Shown: positions 1 to 11,611 of the stretch, piece by piece
Layout: each line of letters starts with the position of its first letter
Position numbering within the stretch: position 1 is the first letter of the stretch
DNA from: Cladophialophora immunda
Taxonomy: Eukaryota > Ascomycota > Eurotiomycetes > Chaetothyriales > Herpotrichiellaceae
DNA length: 64,000 bases
NCBI RefSeq assembly: GCF_000835495.1
Contig: NW_015622541.1
Coordinates: forward strand, 6,572,001-6,636,000
Reading direction: 5' to 3'
Made by a program: the position numbers and the translations under genes
The notes under the pieces: generated by a model
What the model saw: the letters and a program-made list of their open reading frames with translations, nothing else
Told to the model about the DNA's origin: nothing
Database searches by the model: none

Positions 1-1375
1 TACAATATCAATTGTCTCCTCAAAAACAGACTGCGTTTAATCTTCCCGCTCGGATGTCAAGTGCAGGGAAACTGGCCCAACCGAGTCCCCTTGGTGAACA
101 GGAGGAAGCAATGGACTAGGTCAAGGGTACACTTGGTCGCCTGGCAGAAAATTGCCTTGAACACGGCTGGTTTTTCGGTCAAGGGAGCCTCTGCAGCAAA
201 GAGCGAGAAAAGCTCGCACACATATCAACGCTATAGCCAACTTGAGGGGCGAATGGTTGGAGTCAAAAGTCGCGCATCGCTGTCGTGACCGACTGCCGCC
301 TTGACCTACGCTCTGCAACGGCTAACAGCTTGATATCAGAGCGGATGATGCTCTGATCTGCGAATGACTGGACAGCGACTAGCATGGAAAGCAAAGGCAT
401 TCGGGCATAACTTCTAGAGGCCGCCAGAAAAGCATGGAGCATACAGGGGAGCGCAAATCGCAGGATGAGTCAGTGCTATTGATACCGCACAGGAGTCGCT
501 GGTGCCATGGGTGCACATAAGTCTTTGGACCCAAGTCAGATGGAGTTGATGACCGTTAACTCCGTGAGAAGGCGAGCTATCGAAGTCAAAAGAACTCAGC
601 CGTCACAAAGAGAAAAGCTTGGATGCTGAAAATTTGCCGGAAGACGATCGTTCTGGAGAGTCTCTGGTGACTTTGATGGCAAACTCATCTCGAACTTGGT
701 AGCTGGTGGGTAAATAGCAGAGTGGTTGCCACAGATATGGCAGCCTCGGGGAGAATTTTTGAACAGATTGTCGTATTCCAATTGGCTGGAGCTGGTATGA
801 GGCGACACTGGCACCAGTGGCAGCCTGCAGGATCTCCCCTAGTCGCTAGCACATGCCGAAGCTTTCTGATTTCCTTCGCCAATCATGGGAGATGCAGCCA
901 GTGGGCTGACGGAGAAAGAGCATGGTGAGGAGCCCGAAGAGCCTAAGAGCCTGCGAGCCTGAGATGAGGAATGGCAGTTCGCGCAGTAGTGGGGCTTGGG
1001 CCGCAAAATGCTGTGCTGAGGGTCGCAGGAGGGTGAACAGACCTGAAGGGTGAGTGACGGCGAGACGGTTCAGCGCGGGTTTTTTGAGTCACTGCCACTT
1101 GGATGGCTTGAATGGCTCACAACGCCAAGCCCAGTCCCTCGCCCGCCAGCCTACAAAATCTTCCGCACACTCTCGCCGACTTTGATTCTCTCCCTTCTTC
1201 GTCGCTCAGTGAGTTCTTCACCCTGCCCCTACACTTTCCATCACCCAGGACTAATCAGTCGACAGCACCTCTACGCAAGCCGTGGTACCTGAGCATTCGC
1301 ATCGAAATCTTCTAGTATCTGCCACAGAACTACAAGACTTCATTCAAACCATCGCAAAACCTCCAATCCGTCACC
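1..1375. other. Upstream region of TEF1, no gene recognised
   Basis: Only short unsupported reading frames are present. The last 200 bases are pyrimidine-rich (about 1174-1260, many CTC and TTC runs), as expected for the promoter and 5' leader of a very highly expressed fungal gene. No other structure was recognised. Confidence 0.6.
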
Positions 1376-3133
<1,758 letters not shown>

Positions 3134-3823
3134 ATGTCTTGCACAGGAATTAATCCAATCCATCTCACAGTGGTATTGTTTCTTGTGGCGGAGGTTGTGG
3201 AATGTTCACCTTCAGGAGCTGGCTTCCATTCCACGGTTCATGAATTGCGGGATTTAAAATCTACTCCTGACCCTGGAGATTTCATGGTTTCCGCGCGGTT
3301 AATTCTTGCCATCATCAACGGTCTTGTCCTTCTCAGCGATTCCTTCATACGACACCAACGTGTACTTGCTACGTTTCGGGGTACTACTGGCTTTGACGAA
3401 AAGGAGCACGGTCACTTGACTCGAAATCGGGCCGTGTTTATGAAATGATAGAATGATTTCATGTCCATCATAGGCTATGCAGGTAGCTCTACTGTCAATC
3501 AAAGGACGTGAATGCCCAAAATCCCTGTTCTTCAAGTTCGTGTTTCCATATCATTCTCTTCGTATATTGGCACAGGAACAATCATGGTGTGCTGGTCCTG
3601 TTGTCGTGCGTTGTACCCGGGAATGCTTCCATTTGACTGCTGTCCTTACCACACATACACTCTCCAGTAAGGTTCTATCTCTCTCGCAAAGCAGATCCCT
3701 CAGCCGTCACATTTCCGGACCTTCGTAGGCTGGTGTGTGGTTTCCAGCGTTATCCCGTCAAGAGCTTGAGGCCCTGGAGCTTTTTGAACTGTTCCACCCC
3801 CCTCCCCCCGCGGGGCACCTTGA
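3134..3823. other. Convergent intergenic region between TEF1 and an SDR gene
   Basis: This region holds the 3' ends of two convergent genes. A poly-C/G run (about 3795-3813) lies near the SDR stop codon. No gene was recognised. Confidence 0.5.
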
Positions 3824-4966
3824 TCACCAAGCAGTATAGCCGCCATCTACAATCTTGAGCCTAGCTTAGCAAAGCCCTCACCCCAGTCCGTGGAGGAGAA
3901 ACAAAAGCAGACTTACCACATCACTTCCGTTCAAATACTACAACACGACGTTAGCTGAGGTCAAACCTGTCGAGCTCAAGTGAAAATGTCTCCTTCACGA
4001 AAGGACGCAGCAACTCGAGGGAAAGGTGAACCTCACACTGCTGGCGTCACTGGCCATCCAAACAATCGTGCCTCTCAGCTCATGCGGCTCCGCCATCCTT
4101 CCCATGGGAATGTCCTTTTCCCAGTTGTTCACAAGCTCTTTCCCTTCGTTTTCCAACAATCCCTTTATAAGATCTGTCTTCATGTAGCCTGGGCTAAGAC
4201 TGTTGACTCTGATGCCTCTTGGGCCCCATTCAGTTGCCAGCGACTTGGAGAGCATCTGCACCGCGCCCTTCGAGGTGTTATATGCAGCCTGCTTCTGGGG
4301 ACGGACACAGATCGTCGCGGACATGGATGCAATCAGGATTATAGAGCCGTGGATGTTGTGCTGGAGCATGTGCTTGCCGGCCTCTCGGGCGAAAAGCCAT
4401 GAACCGCTGTGAGAGAGCCCTCAGTCAGCTCCACTTGATGATTGTACCATGTAGATGACGAAGGGTGGGATAACTTGCTCAATGTTGATGTCTAGCATCT
4501 TTCGCCACCGGGCATATTCATAATTCTCGGCCTCGACGTTATCTACGATTCCTGCAGCTGTGACAAGGACATCGACTTTCCCAAAGTCCTCCACGATTTT
4601 TGCCCACGTGGTCTTCACGTCCGATTCGATCGTGGCATTGCACTCGTAGGCACGAAGTTCTGGGACAGGGTCATTCGGGTACGCGTCTCGGACTTGAGAC
4701 GCTATAGAGGCGATGGACGATTCGCAATCCTTCATGGACAAGTCAATGCAGGCTCCTTTGGCGCCGGAGAGAGCAAAGGCCGTGAGAAATTCTTTTCCCA
4801 ATCCTCGTGCGGATCCAGTCACAATGCATGTTTTGTCTTCCAGTGAGAAGAGGGGGAGGGTCTTGAGGGTGCGCCGGGGGGATAGGGACATGTCACACGG
4901 GGCCTTGAGTCGTGGGGCCCACGAAAGAGAGGTAAGGAGAGGGCGCGGTGTTCGTGGAAGAAACAT
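3824..4966 (-). CDS. Short-chain dehydrogenase/reductase, possibly mitochondrial
   Basis: This is a classical NAD(P)-dependent SDR of 302 aa, resembling fungal sugar or polyol reductase-type members. Exons on the minus strand are 4966-4479, 4406-4037, 3937-3917 and 3853-3824. The cofactor motif TGSARGLG is at residues 50-57, followed by TAAG, an active-site Ser in ASMSAT and the YNTSK catalytic pair. The last two tiny exons restore YLNGSDV and IVDGGYTAW, the conserved C-terminal end of the family. Intron 1 starts with GCAAGT, so it is a GC-AG intron; only this join gives the conserved NIDGSW. The start is the ATG at 4966, because the frame upstream opens only with a GTG. The Arg-rich, acid-poor first 40 residues look like a mitochondrial presequence (inference). 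The substrate is unknown. Confidence 0.9.
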
Positions 4967-5706
4967 TTTGGAAGATGCCACAAGCTCAGAAGAGAACGGT
5001 CTTTGTGTCTATATCTTTTCCCAATATCCTGGACGCCTGGTCGTCGTACTTATCGTCTCTCAAATCGAGAGTTTTCCTCTGGAAGAGAACGAGGGCCGGC
5101 CGCTTTGCAATATGCAGCTCGCACAGAGCTATTCAGGCCGACTGCGGGGAGAGCGCCGTAGGGTGTACAGGCTGCACGAGTACAACAGCTTCGGGCCATC
5201 TTGCGCCGACACATGGGAGAATAGAGAGAGCAGACTTTCTGGAGCTGCAGCGAGTCGCAATGCTTGAAATGTAATGAAGTTGTCAAAGAGTAAATAGTCA
5301 AAAGCAGTCTCCAAGTTTGGTCACTGCGCAGCACAAAAAGCTGCGGGGGACTCCGGGTTGACCGATCAAAGCTGAAACCTCGCAACCCACCAATTCGGCA
5401 AGATGCACACTGGTGACCCATGTTGAAGCCTTACTAGCCCCCCTGTTTTTCGTATCTGCAAGCCTAATGCACAGTGTCCAGGTAGGTTTGGGGGCCGTTA
5501 TGACGGTGCCAGCCAATTGTGCGTTTCAAATGGATTGAGCGTTACGCGTGCCAGCAAAGGAAGCAATCCTAATTAAAAGGAGCCGCATGACTTGCTGGCA
5601 CTTGCTACTTAGCCACCAGTCCTCAGCTTCAGTTTGGCTGTCTGCGAGAACTGGATAATTGTGCACAGGAAGCCATTGCGACAGTAGCCAGTGTACGTCG
5701 TCGAAG
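4967..5706. other. Divergent promoter region between SDR and annexin genes
   Basis: This intergenic region of about 740 bp should hold the promoters of both flanking genes. The small reading frames on either strand resemble no family. No clear TATA element was seen. Confidence 0.5.
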
Positions 5707-8187
5707 ATGTCGTCCTCAATGCTCGATGTGCGGGACGACCGCCGGTCCAGGTCGAAATCTCCAAGCGGCCGCGACAGAGATCGATCGAGGTCGCGCTCAC
5801 GCGACGTCCGAGACCGGGACTCGGACGATGAGTACAGCAGCAAGCGATCGAGCAGGAGATACGCCGAACCACAGGACGAGCCGGAGCAAGATCGTGGGTA
5901 CAAGGACAGACGGTCTAGCAAAAAGTACTACGACGAGGAAGACGAGCAAGACCGCCGCAGCAGTAAGAGAAGCTCGAAGAAATATGTGGACGAGAGCAAC
6001 GAGGAGGACAAATATCGCTCTTACAGGTCAAGCAAGGACCCGCGAGTACAAGAGATAACTCCCTCGGACGATGACAGGAAATATGAACGAAGGAAAAAGT
6101 CCGACAGTGACTCGGATCGACGCAGAGAGAAGCGAGAAAAATCTAGCAGGAGGAAAGACGACGATTCAGCAGAGGAGAGCGACTCAGACGCCCGTCGCAG
6201 ATACAGAGACAAAGATTCCAACTACCAGAATGGTCATGGGGCACATGGTTATCCGCCGGGGTCCTATGCCGAGATCCGGCCAGAAGCAGCTCGCCATATG
6301 AGCTACACTCCTAGCGACCCTCGGTACTCTGCTCCAGGAGCATACAATGGTGGTGGCCCAGTTCCTGCTGCAAAACGGACGAGTTCTTATGGCGGTTCTG
6401 GCGGTCCCCAGTACGCCAATCTCGAGCAGTACAAATATGCAGACCCAAGTGAAATCGCACCACGAAGACCGGAATACGAGCGATCTCGGCCATCAGACTA
6501 CGAACGCTCCCGCACCAAGGATGCTAAGGATAATGACAACGACTACAGGAGTAGCAAGTATGAGACACGCACTCCAAGGGATAAGAAATATGACAACGAC
6601 AGATATGAGACTCGAGAACCTAAAGGCAGGGATTACCACGACGACTATGACAGGTATGCTAAGAGCGACCGGAGACGTGATAAGGACAAATACGGTTCTT
6701 CACCAGAAGAGGTGACCAAGAGAATGCCAACTTTGGCGGTAGGAGGAGCCGCGCTGGGTGCTGCAACATTAGGCGTGGCGCAGTACAACTCTCGTGACGG
6801 TAACAAGCCTCCTCCTTCGCCATTACTCGAAGCATACAAGGGGACCTATCAATCCATTTCACCTATGCCGTCAGCCTTGGTCCTGGCAAACCACAAAGGC
6901 GACTCGGATTTGTCTGATCTCGAGCTTGATCAAGATGACGACGATGGGGACTCGGATGCTGAGCTGAAACGAAAGATCCGTCAGCTCGAAAAGGAAAAGG
7001 AAAAGTACACAAAGGGACACAACAAGAGTGCCAGTCTAGCTGAAACGACCCGTGAAGTCCGGCCGCGTCGGCTATCCAAGATCGACACCAATTTGGATGT
7101 TGAAGTCCGCGAACCAGGTAGTGCCAACCGGGACCGCTCACCCTCCAGGAGCATATTGTCGCCAGGAGGTGGTAGCGGGAGAAGGAAGACCGTCTCCTTC
7201 TACGACCCTACTGAAGATGCCAAACGGATCGCCGCTGCTCTGGCAGGCACACGGTCTCCACCAGACCCACGACCGCTTGTACAGATATTGCCACGGCTTT
7301 CGACGGACGATCTGCTGGCTCTGAGGGCGGAGTACAAGAATCACGCCAAGGTGAGCGGGCAAGGGATCAACATGGCCAAGCACATCAAAATGCGTATTCC
7401 GGGGAATCTGGGGAAAGCGTGCTATGCGACCGCCTTGGGCCGATGGGAAAGCGAGGCATATTGGGCAAACTCATGGTACCAAGGGGGTGCTTCCCGGCGA
7501 GAGTTGTTGATTGAGAGTCTGATGGGCCGCTCAAATAGCGACATCCGCGAGATCAAGAACTGCTTCAAGGACAAGAAATACAGCGATGACCTCGAGAAAT
7601 GTATCCGTACAGAACTCAAAGCTGACAAGTTCCGAGTGGCTATCTTGTTGGCCCTTGAGGAGAGACGAATGCCGGAATCATCCCCTCTGGACATCAGGCT
7701 CATCAAGGAAGATGTGGTGCATCTGGCCGAAGCCTTGGAGTCGAAGGGCGGAGAGACGGATATGATCAAGATCATCGTACTGCGGAGCGATGCTCATCTA
7801 CGTGAAGTTCTCAGGCTGTTTGAGCGAACGTACGGCGTCAACTTTGCGAGGCAGATGATCACCAAGTCGAGAAATTTGGTTGGTGAGACATTGGCACACA
7901 TCCTGAATGGTGCATTGAACCGTCCCATGCGCGACGCACTTCTTTTACACCAGGCCATCAGTGAGACAGCGCCGGGCAAAGAACGCACTGAGCTTTTGAT
8001 CTCAAGGCTTGTCAGAATGCACTGGGAGCCCAAACATCTGGAAAGGGTCAAGGCAGTGTATAAAGAGCGCTATGGGCGCAGTGTGGAGGAGGAGGTCAAG
8101 AGAGAGGTCTGGGCACACATGAAGACGGTGGAGGGACGTTTCTGTGCCGATTTCTGTATTGAGTTGGTTAGAAGCAGTTCACTATAG
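5707..8187 (+). CDS. ANXC4-like fungal annexin with long disordered N-terminus
   Basis: Annexins bind membrane phospholipids, normally in a calcium-dependent way. This single-exon gene encodes 826 aa from the ATG at 5707 (MSSSMLDVRDD); an in-frame ATG 16 codons upstream is possible but starts with a sequence lacking family character. Roughly residues 1-490 are low-complexity and rich in Arg, Ser, Asp, Glu, Lys and Tyr, with many RSRS and SDSD stretches, and include a small Ala/Gly-rich patch (LAVGGAALGAATLGVAQ). Residues from about 520 onward contain degenerate annexin repeats, for example LLALRAEYKNH and RELLIESLMGRSNSDI. Canonical calcium-binding loops are hard to see, as in other fungal ANXC4-type proteins, so calcium dependence is uncertain. 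It is transcribed in the same direction as the kinase gene downstream. Confidence 0.85.
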   Translation: MSSSMLDVRDDRRSRSKSPSGRDRDRSRSRSRDVRDRDSDDEYSSKRSSRRYAEPQDEPEQDRGYKDRRSSKKYYDEEDEQDRRSSKRSSKKYVDESNEEDKYRSYRSSKDPRVQEITPSDDDRKYERRKKSDSDSDRRREKREKSSRRKDDDSAEESDSDARRRYRDKDSNYQNGHGAHGYPPGSYAEIRPEAARHMSYTPSDPRYSAPGAYNGGGPVPAAKRTSSYGGSGGPQYANLEQYKYADPSEIAPRRPEYERSRPSDYERSRTKDAKDNDNDYRSSKYETRTPRDKKYDNDRYETREPKGRDYHDDYDRYAKSDRRRDKDKYGSSPEEVTKRMPTLAVGGAALGAATLGVAQYNSRDGNKPPPSPLLEAYKGTYQSISPMPSALVLANHKGDSDLSDLELDQDDDDGDSDAELKRKIRQLEKEKEKYTKGHNKSASLAETTREVRPRRLSKIDTNLDVEVREPGSANRDRSPSRSILSPGGGSGRRKTVSFYDPTEDAKRIAAALAGTRSPPDPRPLVQILPRLSTDDLLALRAEYKNHAKVSGQGINMAKHIKMRIPGNLGKACYATALGRWESEAYWANSWYQGGASRRELLIESLMGRSNSDIREIKNCFKDKKYSDDLEKCIRTELKADKFRVAILLALEERRMPESSPLDIRLIKEDVVHLAEALESKGGETDMIKIIVLRSDAHLREVLRLFERTYGVNFARQMITKSRNLVGETLAHILNGALNRPMRDALLLHQAISETAPGKERTELLISRLVRMHWEPKHLERVKAVYKERYGRSVEEEVKREVWAHMKTVEGRFCADFCIELVRSSSL

Positions 8188-8675
8188 GACAAAGGGGGAG
8201 AGAAGGAGAGATGAAGAAGATGAAGAGGATGAATTGTGGTATCCAGGATTTGTCACCGTTTTGCGCAGTCGCTATCTCGGATAGCAGCGAGCAGTGCATG
8301 CCTGGGTGACAGACTTGATCCAAGGGTATCGAGCAGATGCAAGAGGTGCTTCATGGACTGCCTGATCCAGTATGAAGACTCTGAGCGCTGTAGAACAGCA
8401 AGAATAGGTAATGAGGAATGAATGTCTCGTCAAACAAATCATCTGTACCGGCGAACCCTCCAGGGGTTTGGGATGAAGATCCATCCCGCTGCAGCTGCTC
8501 GGCGCAACTCAAGATCCGGCCCGAAGATCGATCTGGAAATGTGCCGCATGCTCGTCATCGATATCGCCAGAAGAACCACAAATTTTCTGGGTTCCCCAGG
8601 CAGATCTCTATTCTATCGCGTGCCCTGACTTCCTCAACTCTTCGTCATGGTCATCACCAGCCCGGCCGTCTCCTC
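8188..8675. other. Intergenic region and leader of the ABC1 kinase gene
   Basis: The reading frame of the downstream kinase stays open back to an ATG at 8418, but the added 86 residues have no family character and would bury the mitochondrial presequence. I treat this stretch as promoter and leader. Confidence 0.5.
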
Positions 8676-10676
8676 ATGACAATAGCAGCAAGGCGCATCT
8701 GCGCCCAATGCTTTTCCCACCTCGCCCCTCCTCGACCTACTACTCGTCGTCTGCCCTCGTGGCGGATTTCTCCACAGCAGCCTCTGCGGTCATTTTCTCT
8801 GACGAGTCTCCGCGGCGCCTTTGCACCCCCGACACCTGCATCCCTAGGGAAAGCCGTCCCGGCCAGACAATACAAGAGGACGAGAAAATGGGCGCGCAGA
8901 TTCGCATATTTGTTCCTCGGCGGGACTGTGGTATATGTGGTGGACAAGAGATACTACGCTTCCAGTCTCACGAGAAGTGTCCGCACTTTTACCATGGGCT
9001 TGATTGCCGCTCTGGACTACAAGATCAACTTTCGAGAGGATCCGTGGTTTGCCAATGACATTACCGAAGTACATGCCCGTAATGCGACCAGGCTGTTCCA
9101 TCTCCTACGGACAAATGGCGGGTTGTACCTCAAGATTGGTCAGGCCATTGCCATGCAGACGGCCATCTTGCCTCCAGAATTCCAGAAAATGTTCTCCAAG
9201 ATGTTTGACGATGCACCGCAGAATGACTGGGAGGACGTGCGACGGGTTATCATGGAGGACTTTGGCGGTCGAACGCCTGAGGAGGTATTTGGGATCTCCT
9301 TCGATGGTGATCCTGATGCCGGTGTTATGGAGAGAAAGGCCCGGGCAAGCGCGAGCGTGGCACAAGTACACTGGGCAAGGCTGAAAGACGGACGAGAAGT
9401 GGCCATCAAAATACAGAAGAGGGAGATCGCTCAGCAGGTCGGGTGGGATCTGTGGGCCTTCAAGGTGGTGACTCGGATCTATACTTGGTGGTTTGACCTG
9501 CCGCTCTACTCGCTTGTTCCCTATATCACGGAAAGACTGCTACTGGAATGTGATTTCGAGAGCGAGGCGAACAACTCCAAGGAAATGGCCAAACTCATCA
9601 AGGGCGAACCCCGGTTACGGGATAGAGTCTACATTCCCAAGATTTACGACGATCTCACCACCAAGCGAGTCATGACGGCTGAATGGGTTGAGGGCGTGCG
9701 TCTGTGGGATAAGGAGTCCATCACTCGACCTTGGCAGGGAGGCTGGCGAACCGGCAGTCCAGGCTGCCACGGCACTCCGCTTGATCCGCCTCAAGCTCCC
9801 ATCACCACTCTGCAGGAAAAAGCCCGTTCGTACAACGAAGAACTCAAGCCGGACAGGACATGGTGGAGAGGCCAGAACGGCAAAGGTGGTCTCGGTCTTG
9901 ATCTCAAAGAAGTCATGACAACCATGGTCGACCTCTTCTCTGCACAGATGTTTCTCTGGGGCAAGGTGCACTGTGATCCTCATCCAGGAAATATCTTCGT
10001 TCGACGCCTCCCCAACGGCCATTCTGAACTTGTCCTGATTGACCACGGCCTATACATCAACATGTCCCCTTCGTTCCGGCATCAGTATTCCCTTTTTTGG
10101 AAATCCCTGATGACGTTCGACAACAAGACCCTCAAGGAAGTCGTCAGCCAATGGGGCATCAACAACGCCGAGATCTTTGCGTCAGCGGCTCTTATGCGCC
10201 CCTATGAAGGAGGGGACCGCTCGGTAACGACTCGCCTGAGGGGTATATCGGAACACGAGAAGAAAAGGCGCCAGTACGAGTTGCAACAGGCCATGCGCAA
10301 GGGCATCAAAGAAATTCTGGCGGATGAAACCAAATGGCCTCGCGAATTGATCTTCATTGGTCGAAACATGCGCATTGTTCAAGGCAACAATCAGTACTTG
10401 GGCAGCCCCGTCAACCGCATCAAAATTACGGGCAATTGGGCCTCCAGGGCACTGGCCGAGGATCAACAGCTGACATTTGCGGAGAGATGGAAGTTTTTCG
10501 GGAGCCATTTAATGTTCAAGTTGGTCTTGTGGGCATCAGATGCGTATTTTTGGTATGCGAAGCTCAAACAAGCGCTGGGGAGAGGTAAGGGCATGGACGA
10601 TGATGTGGACCAGCTCATGAGGGGCATGGCGAAGGACTATGGCATCGAGATGAATCATAGTGTCTTTGAAGGCTGA
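8676..10676 (+). CDS. ABC1/UbiB (ADCK1/Mcp2-like) atypical kinase, mitochondrial
   Basis: Proteins of this family are atypical kinases or ATPases of mitochondria. The ADCK1/Mcp2 branch is linked to mitochondrial lipid and coenzyme Q homeostasis (family knowledge). The gene is a single exon of 666 aa from the ATG at 8676. The start is chosen because it opens an Arg/Ser-rich, acid-poor presequence (MTIAARRICAQ onward), followed by a hydrophobic segment (FAYLFLGGTVVYVV). Visible family motifs are the KxGQ signature (YLKIGQAIAMQ), the Ala-rich nucleotide loop ASASVAQVH, the lysine in VAIKIQ, the acidic motif ECDFESEANN, the catalytic HCDPHPGNIFV and the metal motif IDHG, with His in place of the usual Phe of DFG as in ADCK1. 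A longer insert before the catalytic loop is rich in Gly and Pro. Membership of the ADCK1-like branch rather than Coq8 is inferred from the DHG motif. Confidence 0.9.
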   Translation: MTIAARRICAQCFSHLAPPRPTTRRLPSWRISPQQPLRSFSLTSLRGAFAPPTPASLGKAVPARQYKRTRKWARRFAYLFLGGTVVYVVDKRYYASSLTRSVRTFTMGLIAALDYKINFREDPWFANDITEVHARNATRLFHLLRTNGGLYLKIGQAIAMQTAILPPEFQKMFSKMFDDAPQNDWEDVRRVIMEDFGGRTPEEVFGISFDGDPDAGVMERKARASASVAQVHWARLKDGREVAIKIQKREIAQQVGWDLWAFKVVTRIYTWWFDLPLYSLVPYITERLLLECDFESEANNSKEMAKLIKGEPRLRDRVYIPKIYDDLTTKRVMTAEWVEGVRLWDKESITRPWQGGWRTGSPGCHGTPLDPPQAPITTLQEKARSYNEELKPDRTWWRGQNGKGGLGLDLKEVMTTMVDLFSAQMFLWGKVHCDPHPGNIFVRRLPNGHSELVLIDHGLYINMSPSFRHQYSLFWKSLMTFDNKTLKEVVSQWGINNAEIFASAALMRPYEGGDRSVTTRLRGISEHEKKRRQYELQQAMRKGIKEILADETKWPRELIFIGRNMRIVQGNNQYLGSPVNRIKITGNWASRALAEDQQLTFAERWKFFGSHLMFKLVLWASDAYFWYAKLKQALGRGKGMDDDVDQLMRGMAKDYGIEMNHSVFEG

Positions 10677-11611
10677 ACTGCATTCTCGAGGTTCCTGTAT
10701 GTACTGATACCTGGGTTTTTGGGGTTTGGGCAATGCATGAAGGGTGTTTAGATAGGGCAAGGATAGAAAGAAGTCCCCTCAGCCGACAATAGATTCAACC
10801 ACTATTGATATATGCGTGAATTCTGTACTTGGAGGCTCGGGGAAATGAAGCAAGCCGTGTGGTCTGTGGCGCCGAGCCTCGCTTGGGCGGTGAAGTTGGG
10901 ATGAGGAACTGACTTTCAGCCTCTTTCGCCCACATCTTGGAACGAAAACTTGCCCAGCCATCCTGCGCGATACTGATTCAACCACCACGCAGCCATCACA
11001 ATTCCATGTCTATACTACGTACTCTTCCCACTCGTACACATGTCTCAGATGCCTCTCGCAAGACCCTATAGCTGCTTTTGTCCCGCCGACCTCGATTGAC
11101 ATCTTCTCAAGCGGGCCTCCATACAACTTCGATCAGGATGTCACTGTTGCAGGGGTCTCGACCGATCCAGAGATCTGGGCCATGGGTTCGATCTCCTCCC
11201 CTCCCACAAGCATTTAGCGCAGAAGGCAGGCTAACAGATCATGAACCAGATCCCCTATTGCGGCTGAGCGACTGGTGCCAGATTCTGAAAAGTCCCCCCG
11301 TTCGTGGCCCAAGAGCCCGGTCTAGAACTGTGGCGTTCGGCTATTGCTTGACTGGCGCTCGTTGACTACGAGCCGGTGCAAGGGAGTGAGGGTCTGGACA
11401 GGATGGAAGAACAGATAAATCTCAGCCTCACTCCTAAACTCAGATTGACAGTACCTCCTCGAACCGTCATATCATCGCTTGTGCCGTTCGGTGTGCGGTC
11501 CAGCTCGGACTCGATCATGTCCAGAGTTACGTACTGGATCGTTCCGCTGCAAGCCTCGGACCGTCGCCCCGTCTTATAATCTCATCATACTTCTCGCCCT
11601 CTTGAGGGACG
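10677..11611. other. Intergenic region upstream of the DUF6536 gene
   Basis: About 930 bp lie between two genes on the same strand. Several short frames occur, none resembling a family. The region should contain the promoter of the DUF6536 gene. Confidence 0.5.

Noticed and set aside
8418..8675. An N-terminal extension of the ABC1 kinase from an upstream ATG
   Set aside because: The 86 added residues have no family similarity and would mask the mitochondrial presequence that starts at 8676.
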